Positions 63,328 through 64,000 of a stretch of DNA of 64,000 bases are shown piece by piece. Origin of the DNA: Bedellia somnulentella (taxonomy: Eukaryota; Arthropoda; Insecta; Lepidoptera; Bedelliidae). Both the position numbers and the translations under genes were made by a program. The stretch is taken from the NCBI GenBank assembly GCA_963576735.1, contig OY755181.1, positions 744,001-808,000 of the forward strand, written 5' to 3'. The notes under the pieces were generated by a model that saw only the letters and a program-made list of their open reading frames with translations, ran no database searches and was not told where the DNA came from. Positions within the stretch are counted from its first letter, which is position 1. Each line of letters begins with the position of its first letter.

Positions 63328-64000
63328 TTGTTATAATTTGGATCATTATCTAGCATTCTGCCAAATTTCATTCATATGCATTATGTACTTGAGGAGCATT
63401 TTTGCCTCAAACACACAAACATCCAAACATCTAAACTTTCACATTCTTAATATTAAAAGGATAATAGGATTAATATGTACATTTTATTTGAACTTCAAAT
63501 ATGTTTGTCAATAATTTTATTCACGTGTCGATATCCAGTGGTCCCAAAACTTCAAATTGGTTTGTAAAATCAATACGGACCCTCTCTACTAATATATGCT
63601 TTAAATTGTTTACTAAAGCAAACTCAAACTGATACTGTTTGCTTTCAAAGTACACTTACGTGATAGGAGGTTGGTGTGTTTCTGGAATATTGAACTGTGC
63701 TAATACAATTTTTCATAACTATGCTTACATACATACATAAATTCACTCACGCCATTAGACGAGTGATAATTAATGTTTTTCTAAAATGCTTATTTTATCG
63801 CTCAAAACCGTGATAGATAAACTATACTTAACCTTTTAGTACCGAGGTTCTATTTCAGATGCATAAGTTTCAACGTGAGGTCTGGTAGACCACCAGTGCT
63901 ATGTTAATGAAAAGGATCATGTTCTTTATATTATTGAAAAGTAATGTAATTTGCATTTGTGAAATATTTAGTTATTATATAAGTAAAAAAATAGACAAAA
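63328..64000. repeat. Right arm of long inverted repeat, cut by window edge
   Basis: Pairs with 62448-63243 across an 84-bp spacer (63244-63327). The pairing is still perfect at the last base, so the palindrome continues beyond the window. Confidence 0.9.

Overview
The window is AT-rich, intron- and repeat-dominated eukaryotic DNA. Spliced exons with GT..AG borders, an insect-type neuropeptide receptor, and dense SINE/LINE/Helitron-like/mariner/DIRS repeats all point to an insect, most likely a moth or butterfly (the lepidopteran placement is inferred from repeat style and protein similarity). There are no operons, CRISPR arrays or prokaryotic features. Repeat families are named as follows. 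A = tRNA-headed SINE with a (TTATG)n tail. B = ~250 bp non-autonomous element ending ...CCGTGAGTATATGTATG. C = LINE whose 3' end is ...GGCGTGAGTATATGTATG. D = unclassified dispersed repeat. E and F = other retro- and Helitron-like repeats. T = tandem ~300 bp units each holding a tRNA-like cloverleaf. Strand for A, B and C is the sense of the element.

0-32 kb: the only convincing host gene is a minus-strand tachykinin/natalisin-type GPCR. Four of its exons are visible (31.8 kb TM1; 21.9 kb TM2-TM3; 10.4 kb second extracellular loop; 7.1 kb TM5/third intracellular loop), with splice phases that fit at both testable junctions. A TM4 exon and the TM6/TM7 exons were not found. Its introns are packed with transposons. 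They include a 2.7 kb P-superfamily element with an 8-bp target duplication (1972-4677), a mariner pseudogene beside a LINE RT fragment (11.5-13.1 kb), a Helitron-like element (14.1-16.6 kb), the T arrays (13.8-14.1 and 22.5-23.25 kb), and a 3.6 kb PIF/Harbinger element (27859-31442) with a decayed transposase and a decayed spliced Myb/SANT-like gene.

32-55 kb: mostly repeats. Landmarks are a Harbinger-type MITE (34289-34540), a BEL/Pao integrase scrap (37.6 kb), a large foldback element carrying the broken end of a spliced transposon gene (37933-39915), a pseudogene-like terminal part of the E3 ligase TMEM129 (43274-43862), a second mariner scrap (44.5 kb), and a Pif1/Helitron helicase fragment ending in an 80-bp palindrome (51-51.9 kb).

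55-61.6 kb: a DIRS-type tyrosine-recombinase retrotransposon on the minus strand: spliced gag, RT, RNase H and tyrosine recombinase. It has an unusual ~920 bp inverted repeat. One arm sits between RNase H and the recombinase, and the other caps the 5' end. The gag intron holds a series of short imperfect palindromes. 62.4-64 kb: a long inverted repeat running off the window edge, one arm of which later received an A-family SINE with a 13-bp target duplication.
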